Shown here: in pieces, positions 12,855 through 24,291 of the stretch | How positions within the stretch are numbered: position 1 is the stretch's first letter | Layout: each line of letters begins with the position of its first letter | Assembly: GCA_003254905.1 (NCBI GenBank) | Contig: QANU01013978.1 | Coordinates: 559,948 to 623,947, forward strand | Origin: Nissolia schottii | Lineage: Eukaryota; Streptophyta; Magnoliopsida; Fabales; Fabaceae | DNA length: 64,000 bases | Reading direction: 5' to 3' | Made by a program: the position numbers and the translations under genes | The notes under the pieces: generated by a model | Seen by the model: only the letters and a program-made list of their open reading frames with translations | Told to the model about the DNA's origin: nothing | Databases searched by the model: none

Positions 12855-12992
12855 ATTCATTATTTTTATAGACAATGGGGTGGAGACGCCCCACCAAAAA
12901 CAAAAGACTACAATCCCACTACACGAGGGAACAGAGTAGTTGCCCTATCGGCTAAAAATGCTAGAGACAAAAAATTTGGAATAAAGTCATGG
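12855..12992 (-). mobile_element. LINE 3' end fragment
   Basis: This ~135 bp block is a diverged duplicate of 13140-13277. Shared words include CCAAAAACAAAAGACTACAA and CTAAAAATGCTAGAGACAAA. It is therefore a second 3' terminus of the same LINE family on the same strand. Nothing coding is left in this copy. Confidence 0.55.
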
Positions 12993-13139
12993 GATACTAG
13001 AATTAAATAACTTATTCTACAAAGTCATCAATAAAATGTACAAAAAAACATCAATAAAATAATTTATACAACGTTTAGAGGGAAAAATAGGTGGTCAGTG
13101 TAAAAGCTACGTAAGATTAGGACCAAGTGAAGAATATTA

Positions 13140-14516
13140 TTTTTTTACAGACAACATGGCGTAGACACCCAACCAAAAACAAAAGACTACAACCCCACCA
13201 CACAGGGGAATGAAGTACCTGTCCTATCAACTAAAAATGCTAGAGACAAAAAAATTAGGAATGAAATCATGGGAGTGAAAAACCCTTGAAATGCTCATGT
13301 CCATGCTTGGCTAGTAAATCTGCACAAGAATTAACTTCCCTGTAGACGTAGTTCACATGAACGGTTAAATTTGGCTCCACCAAATTAGTTATCGCCTTCA
13401 CCAAAGGAGAACAAGGATAGGAATCCAGGGGATTCTAGATAAAACCAATTGCACATTTTGAGTCCATCTCAAGGATCACTTGCTGAAAACCCAAATGGGC
13501 TGCAGAGGAAATGCTAACAAAGGCACCCCAAAGCTCAGCGAAAGTGACAAAGCAAGACCCAATATTGCAACTAAAAGCTCATAGAAAATTACCATCATGA
13601 TCCCTAATGACCCCATTAAAGCCAGTCCCATCATTAGAATCGTAGACAGATCCATCAACATTTAGTTTGACCTACCCATGTAGTAAGGGTTCCCACGCAT
13701 TATGTACGACTTCGAAGTGAGGAACCGCTTTCTTGGCAGATAAAATAGAGACTCTCATGCAATGATACCCACTAGAAAAGGTCACTAATTTCCTCGCAAG
13801 ATCAGAAGAAGAGACAATTTGTTGCTCGAAAATCCATTCATTCCTAGCTTGCCAGATGGAGCTACAAGTTGTAGCAAAAAGGAGAGCCTAGTCTGGCTCT
13901 TCTAAATTCCAAGTTCTTGATGCAATATTTTCCTTCACCCAGTCCTAAAAATAATCCTGAAAAAGGAAACATGAAAAAAAACTATGTATGATACTCTTCC
14001 ATGTCTCCTCCACAATACTACAATCATGGAGGACATGGAGCATCGTTTCTTCAGCAGCCCCATAGCGTAGGCAAATGGGAGCATCTGTTATATCTCTCCT
14101 CCACCTAACATGGTTAGTCAAAAGGGACTCATGTGCAATAATCTATATAAAAACAATAATACACTGGGAACAATTTATATTCCAGATATCCTTAAACAGA
14201 TTAACACAAGCGGTATAATCAGACACCACAATATCATAAGCAGATTTAATGTTGAATTTCCTATTCATTGTTGGAAACCAGCCTATATCATCTTGACCCA
14301 TAGAAATATGAGGAGCTTTAATAGACAAAATAATATCCACAAAATCAAGGTCAAGAAACTGTAAAAGCTTTACCTGATCCCAGTTACCGTTTATTGAAAA
14401 ATCTACAACTGCAACATTACTATTTGTGGTGTCAAGAGGTTGGATGGCAAAGTCGTTCAACTTGTTAATGCCAGTTATCCATTGGCTTGTGCCAAAATAT
14501 GGTTCAACTTGTGGTC
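13140..14516 (-). mobile_element. LINE (L1-type) 3' portion: RT zinc-binding and RNase H, decayed
   Basis: Read on the minus strand, the order matches the 3' half of plant L1-type LINE ORF2. First comes a linker containing NGNWD and GWFPTMNRKFNIKSAYD (about 14390-14240). Then follows a zf-RVT-like part with HESLLTNHVRWRRD and LHVLHDC (about 14130-14020). Last is an RNase H part with KLNVDGS (about 13665), AELWGAF (about 13535), EMDSKCA (about 13465) and SCADLLAKHGHE (about 13330). Several stops interrupt it, so it is a pseudogene. Related ends occur at 15.0-16.1, 27.9-28.1 and 52.0-52.8 kb. The reverse transcriptase core is absent. Confidence 0.8.
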
Positions 14517-14724
14517 TTTAATCTTTTTATTGTTCCTTGCTACCTAATCTTCTTCTACTATAGTACTTGCTACATTTTCTATCATTGGAGTGGAGAGGAG
14601 CCTCCCCATCAACAAATGGAGCTTCGACAAAAACATCAGAACTTCTCTCACTAGTCAAATGTTGAAATACCTAATTTAATTTATTCTTGTTAACATGAGT
14701 TTTAAACCCTAAAGATTTTCTTAG

Positions 14725-14951
14725 CAAAAATGCTACATGTACACCCAATTTCATACACCCATACGTACACCATTAACAATGCACAAACTTTATTCTCACT
14801 AGTGTACAAACATTACAAACTTGTAAATGATACTCTCAACTATATTTAATTAAGTGCACAAACATTACATAAGTTAAAACACAAACCTTATGTATATAAA
14901 TACGAGGTGTATGTATAGTGTATGATTTTTGGTGTACGTGTAGCAGAACTC
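14725..14951. mobile_element. Mutator-type MITE with perfect 9 bp target duplication
   Basis: Terminal inverted repeats CAAAAATGCTACATGTACAC (left) and GAGTTCTGCTACACGTACAC (right, reverse strand) flank ~227 bp of non-coding AT-rich DNA. The element is bordered by identical nonamers TTTTCTTAG at 14716-14724 and 14952-14960. A 9 bp duplication is the Mutator superfamily signature. The perfect duplication suggests a fairly recent insertion. Confidence 0.85.
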
Positions 14952-15029
14952 TTTTCTTAGATACTATAACAAATTCTTATCCGCTAAATTTTTTTGATCA
15001 AGAAATTGTGGGGAAATGGAGCTTTTAGT

Positions 15030-16090
15030 ACCCGCTGGACAACACCAAAATAGTTTGTTTGCTGCAGTGTGGAAAATTAATGGTCTTCAGAGAATTCATG
15101 CCTTCACGTGGTTGGTTGTTCACGAGGTCTTCTTACTAATCATGTAAGGTGGAGAAAGGATATGGAGGAGGATTATATGTGTCCGGTTTGTGGCTTGGCG
15201 GAGGAATTGATGCTCCATGTACTCTGAGACTATAGAGTTATGGAGACGACATGGAAGAGATTTGTTCAAGATTCTGGTATAGTTTCATTTTTGTAGTTGT
15301 CATTTGATTATTGGCTGAGGGAAAACATTATTACATGATCTTGGTCTCAAAAAGAGGCAGGTTGACCTCTTATTTTTTGCAATTTCATGTAGTACTCTTT
15401 GGCATTCTAGCAGTTTACCGTATCGATGTTAGACCTCTCGAGTAAGTTGTTGTCTCTTGCTAGAGATTATTGTGTTGCTACAGAAATTGTAGCTAGCACA
15501 AGATTCACGGTTTCTCAGTATAGTGTTGTGCATATTGCTTGGGATCGTCTTCTGGCTAGGTTGGGTCAAACTCAATGTTGATGCTTCTGCCCAAAATTTG
15601 GGAACATCTTTTGCTTATGGTGGTTTCCTTGGGAATAGTAGCAAGAGATTCATTGCAGCGTTCACCTACAATCTTGGGTCCTGTCAGTTTACCTTTGCTG
15701 AGTTTTGGGGTGCCTTTGTTGGCATTTCCTGGGCAGCCCTTCAAGGTTTTCAGTAGGTGATTATTGAATTGGATTCTAAGTGTGTTGTGGACTTTATTCA
15801 AGATCCCCCTAATCCTAGCCATCCCTGCTCTCATTTGGTGAAAGCTAATATCTTAGTGATTGATGCGATGTGGAGTGTCCATGTTCGCCATGCCTTTAGG
15901 GAAGCTAATTTGGCTATGCATGGCCATGAAGTGCCTTTGGGCTTTCATGTTTTTGAGTCTATTCCTAGTTTTTTTTTTTTTAATCTATTGCTTTGTTGGC
16001 GAAAGGTCTTAGACTTTGATCCCCCTTTTTGTAGGGTTGTAGTTTTGTTTCTTTGTGCTTTTAGCCTTGTTGTTAATAAAAAAAATTAAA
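15030..16090 (+). mobile_element. LINE (L1-type) 3' portion: RT zinc-binding and RNase H, decayed
   Basis: The plus strand encodes a zf-RVT-like segment (WKINGLQRIHAFTWLVVH, then after a frameshift LLTNHVRWRKD, CPVCGLAEELMLHVL; about 15070-15235). It is followed by an RNase H domain: GWVKLNVDAS at about 15552 with the first acidic residue, FAEFWGAFVGISWAAL, then a stop at 15754-15756. After the stop, IELDSKCVVDFI and HVRHAFREANLA continue the domain. The usual CADLLAK segment that supplies the last catalytic Asp is missing after REAN, so the enzyme would be dead even without the stop. Transcription ends in an A-rich run near 16076-16092, as expected of a LINE tail. Confidence 0.85.
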
Positions 16091-16429
16091 AAGAAATTGT
16101 GGGAGACATTGGTCTCATAATTTTGGTAGATGGAACATTAAATGTTACTCCTCTTCCCAACATGCTTCTCGAGTATCGAACTTGTATCTTTATCCTTACG
16201 TGGACCAAACTACTTACTACTCGTCTAACAAATTATTGATCATGTTTTTTGTGTTTGTAAGTTGGGTTTAAGAAGAGGATGAAAGGTTTTGGTGGTTTAG
16301 TTATAGTTTTTATATGATTTAACCACTTTCGTATTGATTAATGTTCAGTTCAAGCCAAGGATGCCACAAAGTAACTTTTTGAAAGATGCTTTTTAAAATT
16401 GTTCTACATTAAAAAAGCTTGCAATTAAT

Positions 16430-16475
<46 letters not shown>

Positions 16476-16900
16476 GTCAAATCAATATTAATACTTTTTG
16501 GTCAAAAGTTAATATTAAGACCGAAGCATTTGATTTGACATCAATTTCGATCGAACAAGATAAGATAATGACCGAGATTGCGTCGAACTGGGCTGTTGTT
16601 CCAATTTGGACTTATTTTGAGCCGAAGGTCACTAAACTTCGATATCAAGATTTGGGTGACAAAAAAAGAGTATTTGTGTCCAAATTAATTGACATATTTC
16701 TCTTTCTCGTGCAACTGGACTCATGGGGCCCAATTGAACCCAACTCTAGCAAGATCAAAGAGGCCCAAAAGGTAACTACCAACCTTAATTACAGAAGACA
16801 TTTGTTTTATTCCATTAAACAATTAGGGTAAATTACATAAATTACCCTTAAGGTTTTTTAAAACTGTGGGTAAAAGTGAGGGTAAAACAGTTTTCCATTA
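16091..16900. other. intergenic DNA with (AT)n tract
   Basis: An (AT)n tract lies at 16437-16472. An open stretch at 16535-16831 has no recognisable domain and no codon-usage support, and I leave it uncalled. Confidence 0.5.
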
Positions 16901-16908
16901 CGATTTAT

Positions 16909-17801
16909 TAGGGGTGGGCAAAAAAACCGTAACCATAACATAACCAAACCAAAAATAAAACTTGAACTAAACTGAAAAACCGATTCTTAAAAAAAAAAAA
17001 GGTTCTAGAACCAGTCCCATTTAATTGGTTCAGATTACCAACCAAATAAAAACCGATTATAAACAAACCAAACCAGTTTTCCATCTTCTTGCACCATCTC
17101 CCATGACGATAGGGAAGCAGAAATGCGTCACTGTTGCACCATTGAGATCTGCGACCCAAGGAAGAGACAACTAAGATCCGCTACCTAGGGTAGAAGAAGA
17201 CACCCGTCATTGTCACGTTGTTGAGATTTGACTGCAATCATTGTCGCGCCATCGAGATCCATGACCCGCGGAAGAAGACATCTCCGAGATCTAAAACCAA
17301 GGAAGAAGACGCGTCTGGTTTGAGATCCACAACGCAGGCCGCCGCCACCGAACCTCGTCCCGACACCACTTTCCGTTGGCAGCGACACTAACCAAATGTC
17401 GCCGATGGAGCTTTTTTTTTTCTTTTCTTTTCTTTATAACATGGCAGATGAAAAGAAAAGGTAACAAGAAGAAAAGTAAAAGCAGCTGATGATTGATTCC
17501 TTCATAGTGATATTTGATTGTTTTGATGTTATTTTATGTTTAGAATTTGAATTTTTCTTGTTACCGGCACTTGATTAGAGAAGTTCTTGTTCCATGGTTA
17601 TAAAATTGGGGGAGGATGAAGGAGGCTGAACTAGTAATTATAAGGTTCTAGTTTGAACCGATTTAAAATCAATTTTGAACCGGATCATGTAAATGTAAAT
17701 AGGTTAGGTTTTAAGATCGAACCTTAAATCTAGTTAATTTTACTTGAGCTTTGGTTTGGTTTTGTGTAAAAAAAAAAAAGGAAGTTTCATACCCACCCCT
17801 A
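16909..17801. mobile_element. hAT-like non-autonomous element with 8 bp target duplication
   Basis: The left end is TAGGGGTGGGCA and the right end is ACCCACCCCTA, giving inverted termini of about 11 bp. The flanking octamers CGATTTAT (16901-16908) and CGACTAAT (17802-17809) match at six of eight positions. An 8 bp duplication is the hAT signature. The interior contains many AACCAAACC/GGTTTGGTT words near both ends and a GC-rich core at 17090-17400. Minus-strand open frames in the core resemble no transposase. Confidence 0.8.
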
Positions 17802-17809
17802 CGACTAAT

Positions 17810-18960
17810 CACTAATAATTAGTTAGGTGTCTGTTTTTATTTCATGTATTTTTTGTCTTTAAAAGTGTGAAAGAAACAATGAAAACAATAAAAAAAAATA
17901 TTCCTGTTTCAGGATTTTGTGAAAAAAAATTGTGAGCACAAAATATGAAAATAAAAACAAGATACAAGATTTCATTAATTTCGTTGTTTTCACTAATCTA
18001 ACAGAAAATACAAGAAAAAAATGAAATTTAACTGATCATTGGTGATCAGTCGCAATGAAAAATTAGGGTGAAGTGTAATTTTACATATAATTACATAGAC
18101 TATAGAATCGCCATTTGATACACCCCCTAATCTTATTCGATCAATTGAAAATATCATTTAGTAACCTCTATACATAATACAATATATGGGAATAAATCAT
18201 CTTATATTATTTTTTCACATGACAAGGTCAGTGTATGATCTCACACCATCAATTTATTTGTTGCTTGTGTCATACATAGGTTTTATTTTCTCAATTGATT
18301 GTGTCAGATCACACATGACCTTATTATGTAAAAAAAATATGAGAGGATCCATTATATACATGTTCCATTTGACCTACTTCACATTCCACAATGTATATAC
18401 ATGTTCCATTTGACCTACTTCACACTCTTAGTCGGAGCACTAGCAATTTTCACAATCATTATAGTTTCAAAATATCGCAATCTAGTATTTAGGCATTTTT
18501 CTCCATCTTACAACTGCACGTGATTGTGCACAAGACTAAAATGCATTTATGAATGGGAGACATTTGGCTAACACAAAGTCACCATTTAACGTAAAATTGA
18601 GCCCCTAGCTAGGTTTCTTAACGATGTTGCGCAGTTATATAGTTATTCATGATCAATTTGAGAGGATGAATGTCGCTGTTCAAGTCAGCATACGGGTACT
18701 ACCGTACTTGAGCATGAAACAAGTTTTTTTTTTTTTCTTTCTACTCGGTTTTCTATGGGCACCTACAATTATTTTGTCCCAATCCATTGAACATGTTCTA
18801 ATGGCAGGAGCTACTAGTACGTAGTAATAAGATGGTCATGAAGGTAAAGTATTCATGCCAATGTCACTAAAATAAACTAGCATGTGTTGTCAACTTCAAG
18901 GCCGTTACCATTATTGAAGCATAACTATAACATTTTTCTCAAATGGGAAGCCTTAAAATT
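17810..18960. other. intergenic DNA with a 41 bp tandem duplication
   Basis: No gene is seen. At 18356-18436 the segment around CATGTTCCATTTGACCTACT is present twice in tandem with a period of 41 bases. Confidence 0.6.
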
Positions 18961-18980
18961 AGTAATTACTACCAGTGTTT

Positions 18981-19146
18981 CCCGGTATCCAAGGCTTAGC
19001 CTTGACTAATCCGGGTCGACCCGGGTCGCGCACCTGGCTATGGCGGGTGAGTCTCCCAACGGGGATAACTGCGTACACAAGGTCTCGAACTCGGGACCTT
19101 GCTTAAGCGATACCAAGCCGCTTACCACTTGGACCAACCCCCGTTG
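18981..19146 (-). mobile_element. tRNA-derived SINE
   Basis: On the minus strand the element starts with a tRNA-like head: GGTTGGTCCAAGTGGTAAGC as box A and GGTCCCGAGTTCGAGACC as box B, about 33 bases apart. A GC-rich body with a CGACCCGGGTCGACCCGG palindrome follows. The head resembles a tRNA but lacks a complete cloverleaf, so it is a SINE and not a tRNA gene. The hexamer GTGTTT occurs at both edges (18975-18980 and 19147-19152) and may be a short target duplication. Confidence 0.75.
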
Positions 19147-19170
19147 GTGTTTATGATGTTATTAAGTAAA

Positions 19171-19608
19171 GGATTGTGCTAACAAGTGCTTTTAAGGCAC
19201 TTTGTTAAGAAAATTAAAAGAGAAACTTTTTTATTATTATTATTATTATTATTGATAATAAGAGTATAAACTAGGTACAAATGTAACTCTTGCGAATTTG
19301 GACTTTATTTTGTGTTGTGGAATTTTTGGTCCTATTGGGCTAGTGTCATTGGGCCACGTTAAGTTCCTCTGTCTATATATCTTGCTTTCAATAGAGACCT
19401 AGCAAATAATGAATTGAAATGGAAAACAATTTCTTCTTTCTCAACCCACTCTCTTGTTCTCTCTCTGTTTCCATAAGAACCCTAGAATTGACAATCACTA
19501 ATAATTGAAAACACAAGTTTTTTAAGTTTCTAATACTATTAATGCACTAGAAATTTGTGTTTTTAATCAAAAGTTTGCTTTTTTGGGTTGCTTAACTAAG
19601 CAAAACCC
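19171..19608. mobile_element. MITE-like element with GGATTnTGCTAA termini
   Basis: The left end GGATTGTGCTAACAAGTGC and the right end, read in reverse as AAGGGTTTTGCTTAGTTAAG, are imperfect inverted copies. The TTTTAAGGCAC word follows the left end. The same terminus recurs at 42.15 and 42.25 kb. The interior holds a (TTA)n tract at 19231-19255 and a TATATAT promoter-like patch followed by pyrimidine-rich DNA. No coding frame is visible. Confidence 0.5.
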
Positions 19609-19740
19609 TTAAGTAAGTAATTGATTTGTAGTGTGATCAAAATCCATTCATGATCTTTGTGGCTTGTGGGGAATCAATCAACAATGGAGATAAATTCTCC
19701 TAATATTCTTCATAAACAATCATTTGAACATTAATTAAAT

Positions 19741-20018
19741 AGTTAATATCTAAGTTGGTTCTTAAAAATGTCTCGTTGTCCAATATTTGTATCTAAAAAA
19801 ATTGAAGTATTAATTTAGTCCCTAAAATTTTTTTGAGACAAACTTAGTCCCTGAACTTTTTTTCCCGTTGCTTACGTTAATCCCTAAAAAAATTAGACAG
19901 TGAGACTAAGTTGACTCAAATTCTTTTTTGAAGGACTAATTAAGTTGTCACTTTAATTTTTTTTCAAACTAAGTTAGATAACGAGACATTTTTTAGAGAC
20001 CAACTTAGATATTAACTC
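19741..20018. mobile_element. Mutator-type foldback MITE
   Basis: The first ~45 bases (AGTTAATATCTAAGTTGGTT then AAAATGTCTCGTTGTC) are repeated in inverse at the right end. The flanks TTAATTAAAT (19731-19740) and TTAATTAGAT (20019-20028) differ at one position. This fits a 9-10 bp target duplication of Mutator type. The element is non-coding. Confidence 0.75.
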
Positions 20019-20099
20019 TTAATTAGATGGGAATTAGAGATCAGGGAAGAACTCAAGAATCACATTTTATAGAAAAGGATACCTCAGTGGAATTAACAA

Positions 20100-20181
20100 A
20101 GTGATTATAATGTTCAACGCCAGGAATTTAGAATGAAATGAGTGATTATAATGTTCAACGCCAGGAATTTAGAATGAAATG
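20100..20181 (+). repeat. perfect tandem duplication, 41 bp unit
   Basis: A 41 bp unit beginning AGTGATTATAATGTTCAACG occurs twice, back to back, with no difference between the copies (20100-20140 and 20141-20181). Identity suggests a recent slippage or replication event. Confidence 0.95.
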
Positions 20182-20706
20182 AGTGATTCTTGTCTTCCGT
20201 TTCTTATCACTATTCCATGATGCCTCTGAAATTATCAATTTTGGACCGTTTCCTTTGCCCACAAAAAAATTGTTGACGGGTTTCATGTGAAAAGTTTTAG
20301 AAAGTTTTGTTGCACTTGCAGTAATTACCTGTATTTCATAAGTTTTGACTTGTCATATTAACAACTCCTTCAGTACCGTTTTAATGATCTATTTTCTATT
20401 TTTTTTTAGAGATTTAAAATATTTGTTCATTTATAATATATAAGTTTATATATATATATATATATATATATTTTTTCATTTATATTCCTAGTTATATTAG
20501 AACATTTATTAGTATAGTGAATATAAAGAGAATAATAATTGTATTAGAAATAGAAATTTGGCTTTTATATACAGATAATTTTGTCAATTTATACCATTTT
20601 ATGCATTTATCAAGAGATATATGTATAAAATTTTGGTATGTGTAATATTTAGTTTTGGACAATTAAAGCAGAATAGAGGGAGTAATGAAAAGAAACCCAT
20701 AACTTA

Positions 20707-21113
20707 GGCCGCATTTAGTGGATGAGACAATACATGAATACAATAACATGGGGATAGAGACATAAAAAATAAGAGAACAAGTCAATTTTGTATTCTATTT
20801 GATAATAGTGTACAAGACACACTTATTTGTATATGTTTCTTGTTTAATTTAATAGAGACAAAATAAAAAATACACTTCAAATAACTTAAAATACCCTTAT
20901 TGCATTAATTTAATAGGAAAAAAACACATTATCTTAATCTAAAAAGTTGTGTCTTCGTGTCCTGTCTCTGTGTTTCAGCAAAATGGAGGTATAAAAAATA
21001 CACTAATTTTCTGTCTTTAAACACAAGTTTTTGTGCCTATCTTAGCAACCAAACAAGATTTTGTGTCTTTCTGTCTCTGTATTCTTGTCTTGTCTCAGCA
21101 ACTAAACATAACC
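20707..21113. mobile_element. PIF/Harbinger-type MITE, copy 1
   Basis: Inverted termini GGCCGCATTTAGTGGATGAGACA (left; shown to 20: GGCCGCATTTAGTGGATGAG) and GGTTATGTTTAGTTGCTGAG (right, reverse strand) are flanked by TTA at 20704-20706 and 21114-21116. A TWA trinucleotide duplication is the PIF/Harbinger hallmark. The interior carries ACAAGACAC and TGTCTCTGT words repeated across the family and no frame. Confidence 0.75.
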
Positions 21114-21116
21114 TTA

Positions 21117-21358
21117 GGTAACGTTTAGTAAGCGTCATAGGACAGAAAATACAGAGACATAGGGACAACAAAGACGCGTCTCTTGCGTCTCAGACATCTC
21201 TTTTGTATTTTTCTTTCTTAGATATATTAAAATTAGTTAAAAAATTATTCTAAGACAAAGACAACTTTTAGTTTTATGTTTTTGTCTCCTTCTCCAAACA
21301 TGTTTCTCTCCCTATTATGTCCATATTTTCTGTCCCTAGACACTTACCAAACACTGTC
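21117..21358. mobile_element. PIF/Harbinger-type MITE, copy 2, abutting copy 1
   Basis: The left end GGTAACGTTTAGTAAGCGTC and the right end GACAGTGTTTGGTAAGTGTC (reverse strand) continue as matching inverted repeats through GGACAGAAAATA for about 45 bases. TTA flanks it at 21114-21116 and 21359-21361. The left TTA is shared with the right flank of copy 1. The open frame at 21317-21529 starts inside the right terminus and is not a gene. Confidence 0.75.
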
Positions 21359-21844
21359 TTAGAGTACTCGAATTTAGTGGAAGAGTCCTTTGTTCCCCAT
21401 TTCACCTTCACCAGGCTTCTTCAAGTCATGTTTTTCCAAGCTTTGTTAGGTATGCACTTGGGAAAAACACGTGTCCCAAACAATCATGAACGATTATTGG
21501 GAACATATAAAGCACAAACAATAGAATAATACTGAGAGTTTGAACCCAAACTCAATCCACATTCCTTATACGCCATCTCTCATAAATAGAAACAATTTCT
21601 CTCTCACTTGCTAATAACCATAGCACACTGTTCTGTTATCTTTGTGCATGTCCCTGACCACCTTGATCTTATTTATAGTGACTCAATCCTTGGCCTCCAA
21701 GTTGCTAGACTTACCCACCAATTAGTAGCTAGTAAAATAAAATAAAAAAATTTCTAATTAAAGAATTTTTACATGAGTAAAAAATACTCTATAGATTCAG
21801 TTGTGAAGTTATGTTCAACAACGTTTTAAGAAAAAGTTTGGGAC

Positions 21845-21990
21845 AGTCTATAAACTCTAACTCAACTGACATTAGCGTTCCTTACTCTTCTTAAAACTCG
21901 AGTTCAAGTCTTTCCTTTATAACACAAAAGAAGTTGTGATAAGTATTTCTATTTTATCTTCGCTAATAGTAAAGAAATGTTGATTGCAAT
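21845..21990 (+). mobile_element. possible tRNA-derived SINE
   Basis: CTAACTCAACTGACATTAG looks like a decayed box A and CGAGTTCAAGTC (about 21899) like a box B, with ~35 bases between. No target duplication or tail was recognised, so this remains a candidate. Confidence 0.35.
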
Positions 21991-24076
21991 TGAATTTATG
22001 AACAAATCATATGCACATTTCATAACCAAAAGTCAATATGCGGCTAAATCGTTGCTTTCCTGGTAAGTTTTGGGGAGAAAATATGCCATTTCTTCAGCTA
22101 GGCGATTATTCCAATGTACTAAGACAATGGTAAGTGCCTTGATGTATGTAGTGAAAAAGATACATGAAGAAACACTTTTAAGTTGAAGAAACCGCAATAC
22201 AACAAAGCATATGTGGCATGCTTCTTGCTAGTGTGCTGCTTCTTGTTTTGCGGTTGTACACTTGTATTTCATCAAATTAAGTCACCATAAAGTATTACTA
22301 CTACGCTTATAATTAATGCATCATCACTGAAAAAGAGGTGGTTCATGGTAAGTAGACTGAATTTTATGTGAACAATTAGATCAAAGTAAGACATGTTTCT
22401 TTGTTTTATTTTATTTTTTCATTTATAAGGAGGTGTATGTTATTGACAACGATTAATCTTTTTTGAGATTATCAAAGTGAATGTGTCTTTTTTTAACAAA
22501 ATCTTCTTTATACATATTGCTAAAAATTGAATCATTAACTAAATACTTAAATAACTTAGTTATTTATTAACTGTGCTAGACTTAATCGGTTGATACAAGT
22601 TAAGTATTCACTTGTGGTGTGTGCATAGTTTTGCGAGCGTGTGGGAAAAAGAAAAAAAATCTTGGGATTATAACTATAAAAAAAAATTCCACATTGGAGT
22701 AGAAGTAAAGTAAGGATACTTATAGGGAATCAAGAAGAGAATTTTACTACCCTTTTGGGTTTGGTGAGTAAACTATAAAAAAAAAAAGGGGGAATTTTAT
22801 TGTCTGTTTAATGTTGAATTAAGCACTTTGTGGGAAATGTGAGCTGGGGGCTTTTTCTGCATGCATTATTTGTTGAACTTCATCTATTGGTGCATGTACC
22901 TAATTTGATAGCAACTAGTAAGAATAATGGGAACAGAGAAATGATTGCATGGAAACAGAACTTCAAGTTCAACCATAATATTTGAAACAGGATGAAAAGG
23001 TATAGTTTAGATTGTTAACGTTTAATAAAGGTAAAGCACATGGCACACTTTTGCATTTAGAAGATTTTGTTTGGTGCCTCCAAAGTCCATTATTGCAATT
23101 CCAGTGATTTTTAGATGCTCTTGTAGCAATATAAAAACAAGAGTCTTATTGAATTTCATTCACCATTTAGAATTTCAATCGTTTCATTAAAAATTTAGTG
23201 GAAGTGAAAAACAACAATTCCTTACAAAACTTAGATAGCAAGTGAACACACAAAAGAATTTCACATTACAATATTATGGTAGCCAATAAATTTCACATTT
23301 TATTGGCTCAATAGGCTCATAGAACTCTGCGCCACTTAACCTACACGTGATGATATTAATGTAACGGCTTTTAGTAATTTCAATTTGGTCCAATCATTTA
23401 TAGCACTAAACAAAACAAAGACATAGTACTACCATATATGATATCAAATGAACTTGAACGTCAAATATTATTTTAAACATGATGCATCGTTCCCAGGAAC
23501 ATGCACCACATAATAAGCTTTTGCTTCCCTTTCTTGTACATTGTGGCGTGTAATTCATTCATAAGCAAGGAGGATGTTATCAACTTCAGTTCTATAGTGA
23601 AGGCATAAAGTATGTGTGTGTAAAACCAGTTTAGCTCAATGGGAAGTATACCTTATAATTTTCTGATCTTAAACTAAGCTTATAGTAAATGACACTTTCG
23701 ATTTATTTCTTACACAAGCATGGCTTCAATTGTACTAGTTAACACTTTCACCGAATTTGACCAGATAGGAATTGTGATATACAATAATATATATATAGTT
23801 CCATAATTAACTGATTCGAGATCTTCAAATATGTTCAAAATTCAGCAAAATCTCTTCAACTTTCAGGGAATGAGCCACATTAGAATGATGTTCAAAAAAG
23901 ATAAGATCCTGTTTTGTGGGATATGGTTCTGGTAGTCAGAGACATAATAAGCTTAGTCAAAAACATGTAACGAGTCTATATATGCTATTGTTCTGTGTCC
24001 AAATGCAATTAACTAGACCAGTGACCAAACATGGAGAGTTTTACACAGCATGATCAAGGAAGATTACGAATCTTGT

Positions 24077-24107
<31 letters not shown>

Positions 24108-24288
24108 ATATATATATATCTTTCATATTAGATATTTTCTCCTTCATTGAAAAGCTGATTTGAACTCAGCTATGATGAAAAGAATTTCCTCTTAATATTT
24201 ATATACAAAGGAACCGTGTGATGCAAGGAGAAAATAACCATGAAATTCTTGTTTAAAATCAATTGGTTATGGCAGAGGAAAAAGGAAT
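21991..24288. other. intergenic DNA, no gene recognised
   Basis: AT-rich, with an (AT)n-like tract at 24077-24119 and many stops. Nothing coding or structured is supported. Confidence 0.5.
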
Positions 24289-24291
24289 TAA

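Noticed and set aside
18985-19146. possible tRNA gene on the minus strand
   Set aside because: Boxes A and B are good, but no complete cloverleaf can be drawn and a SINE body follows. Called as a SINE.
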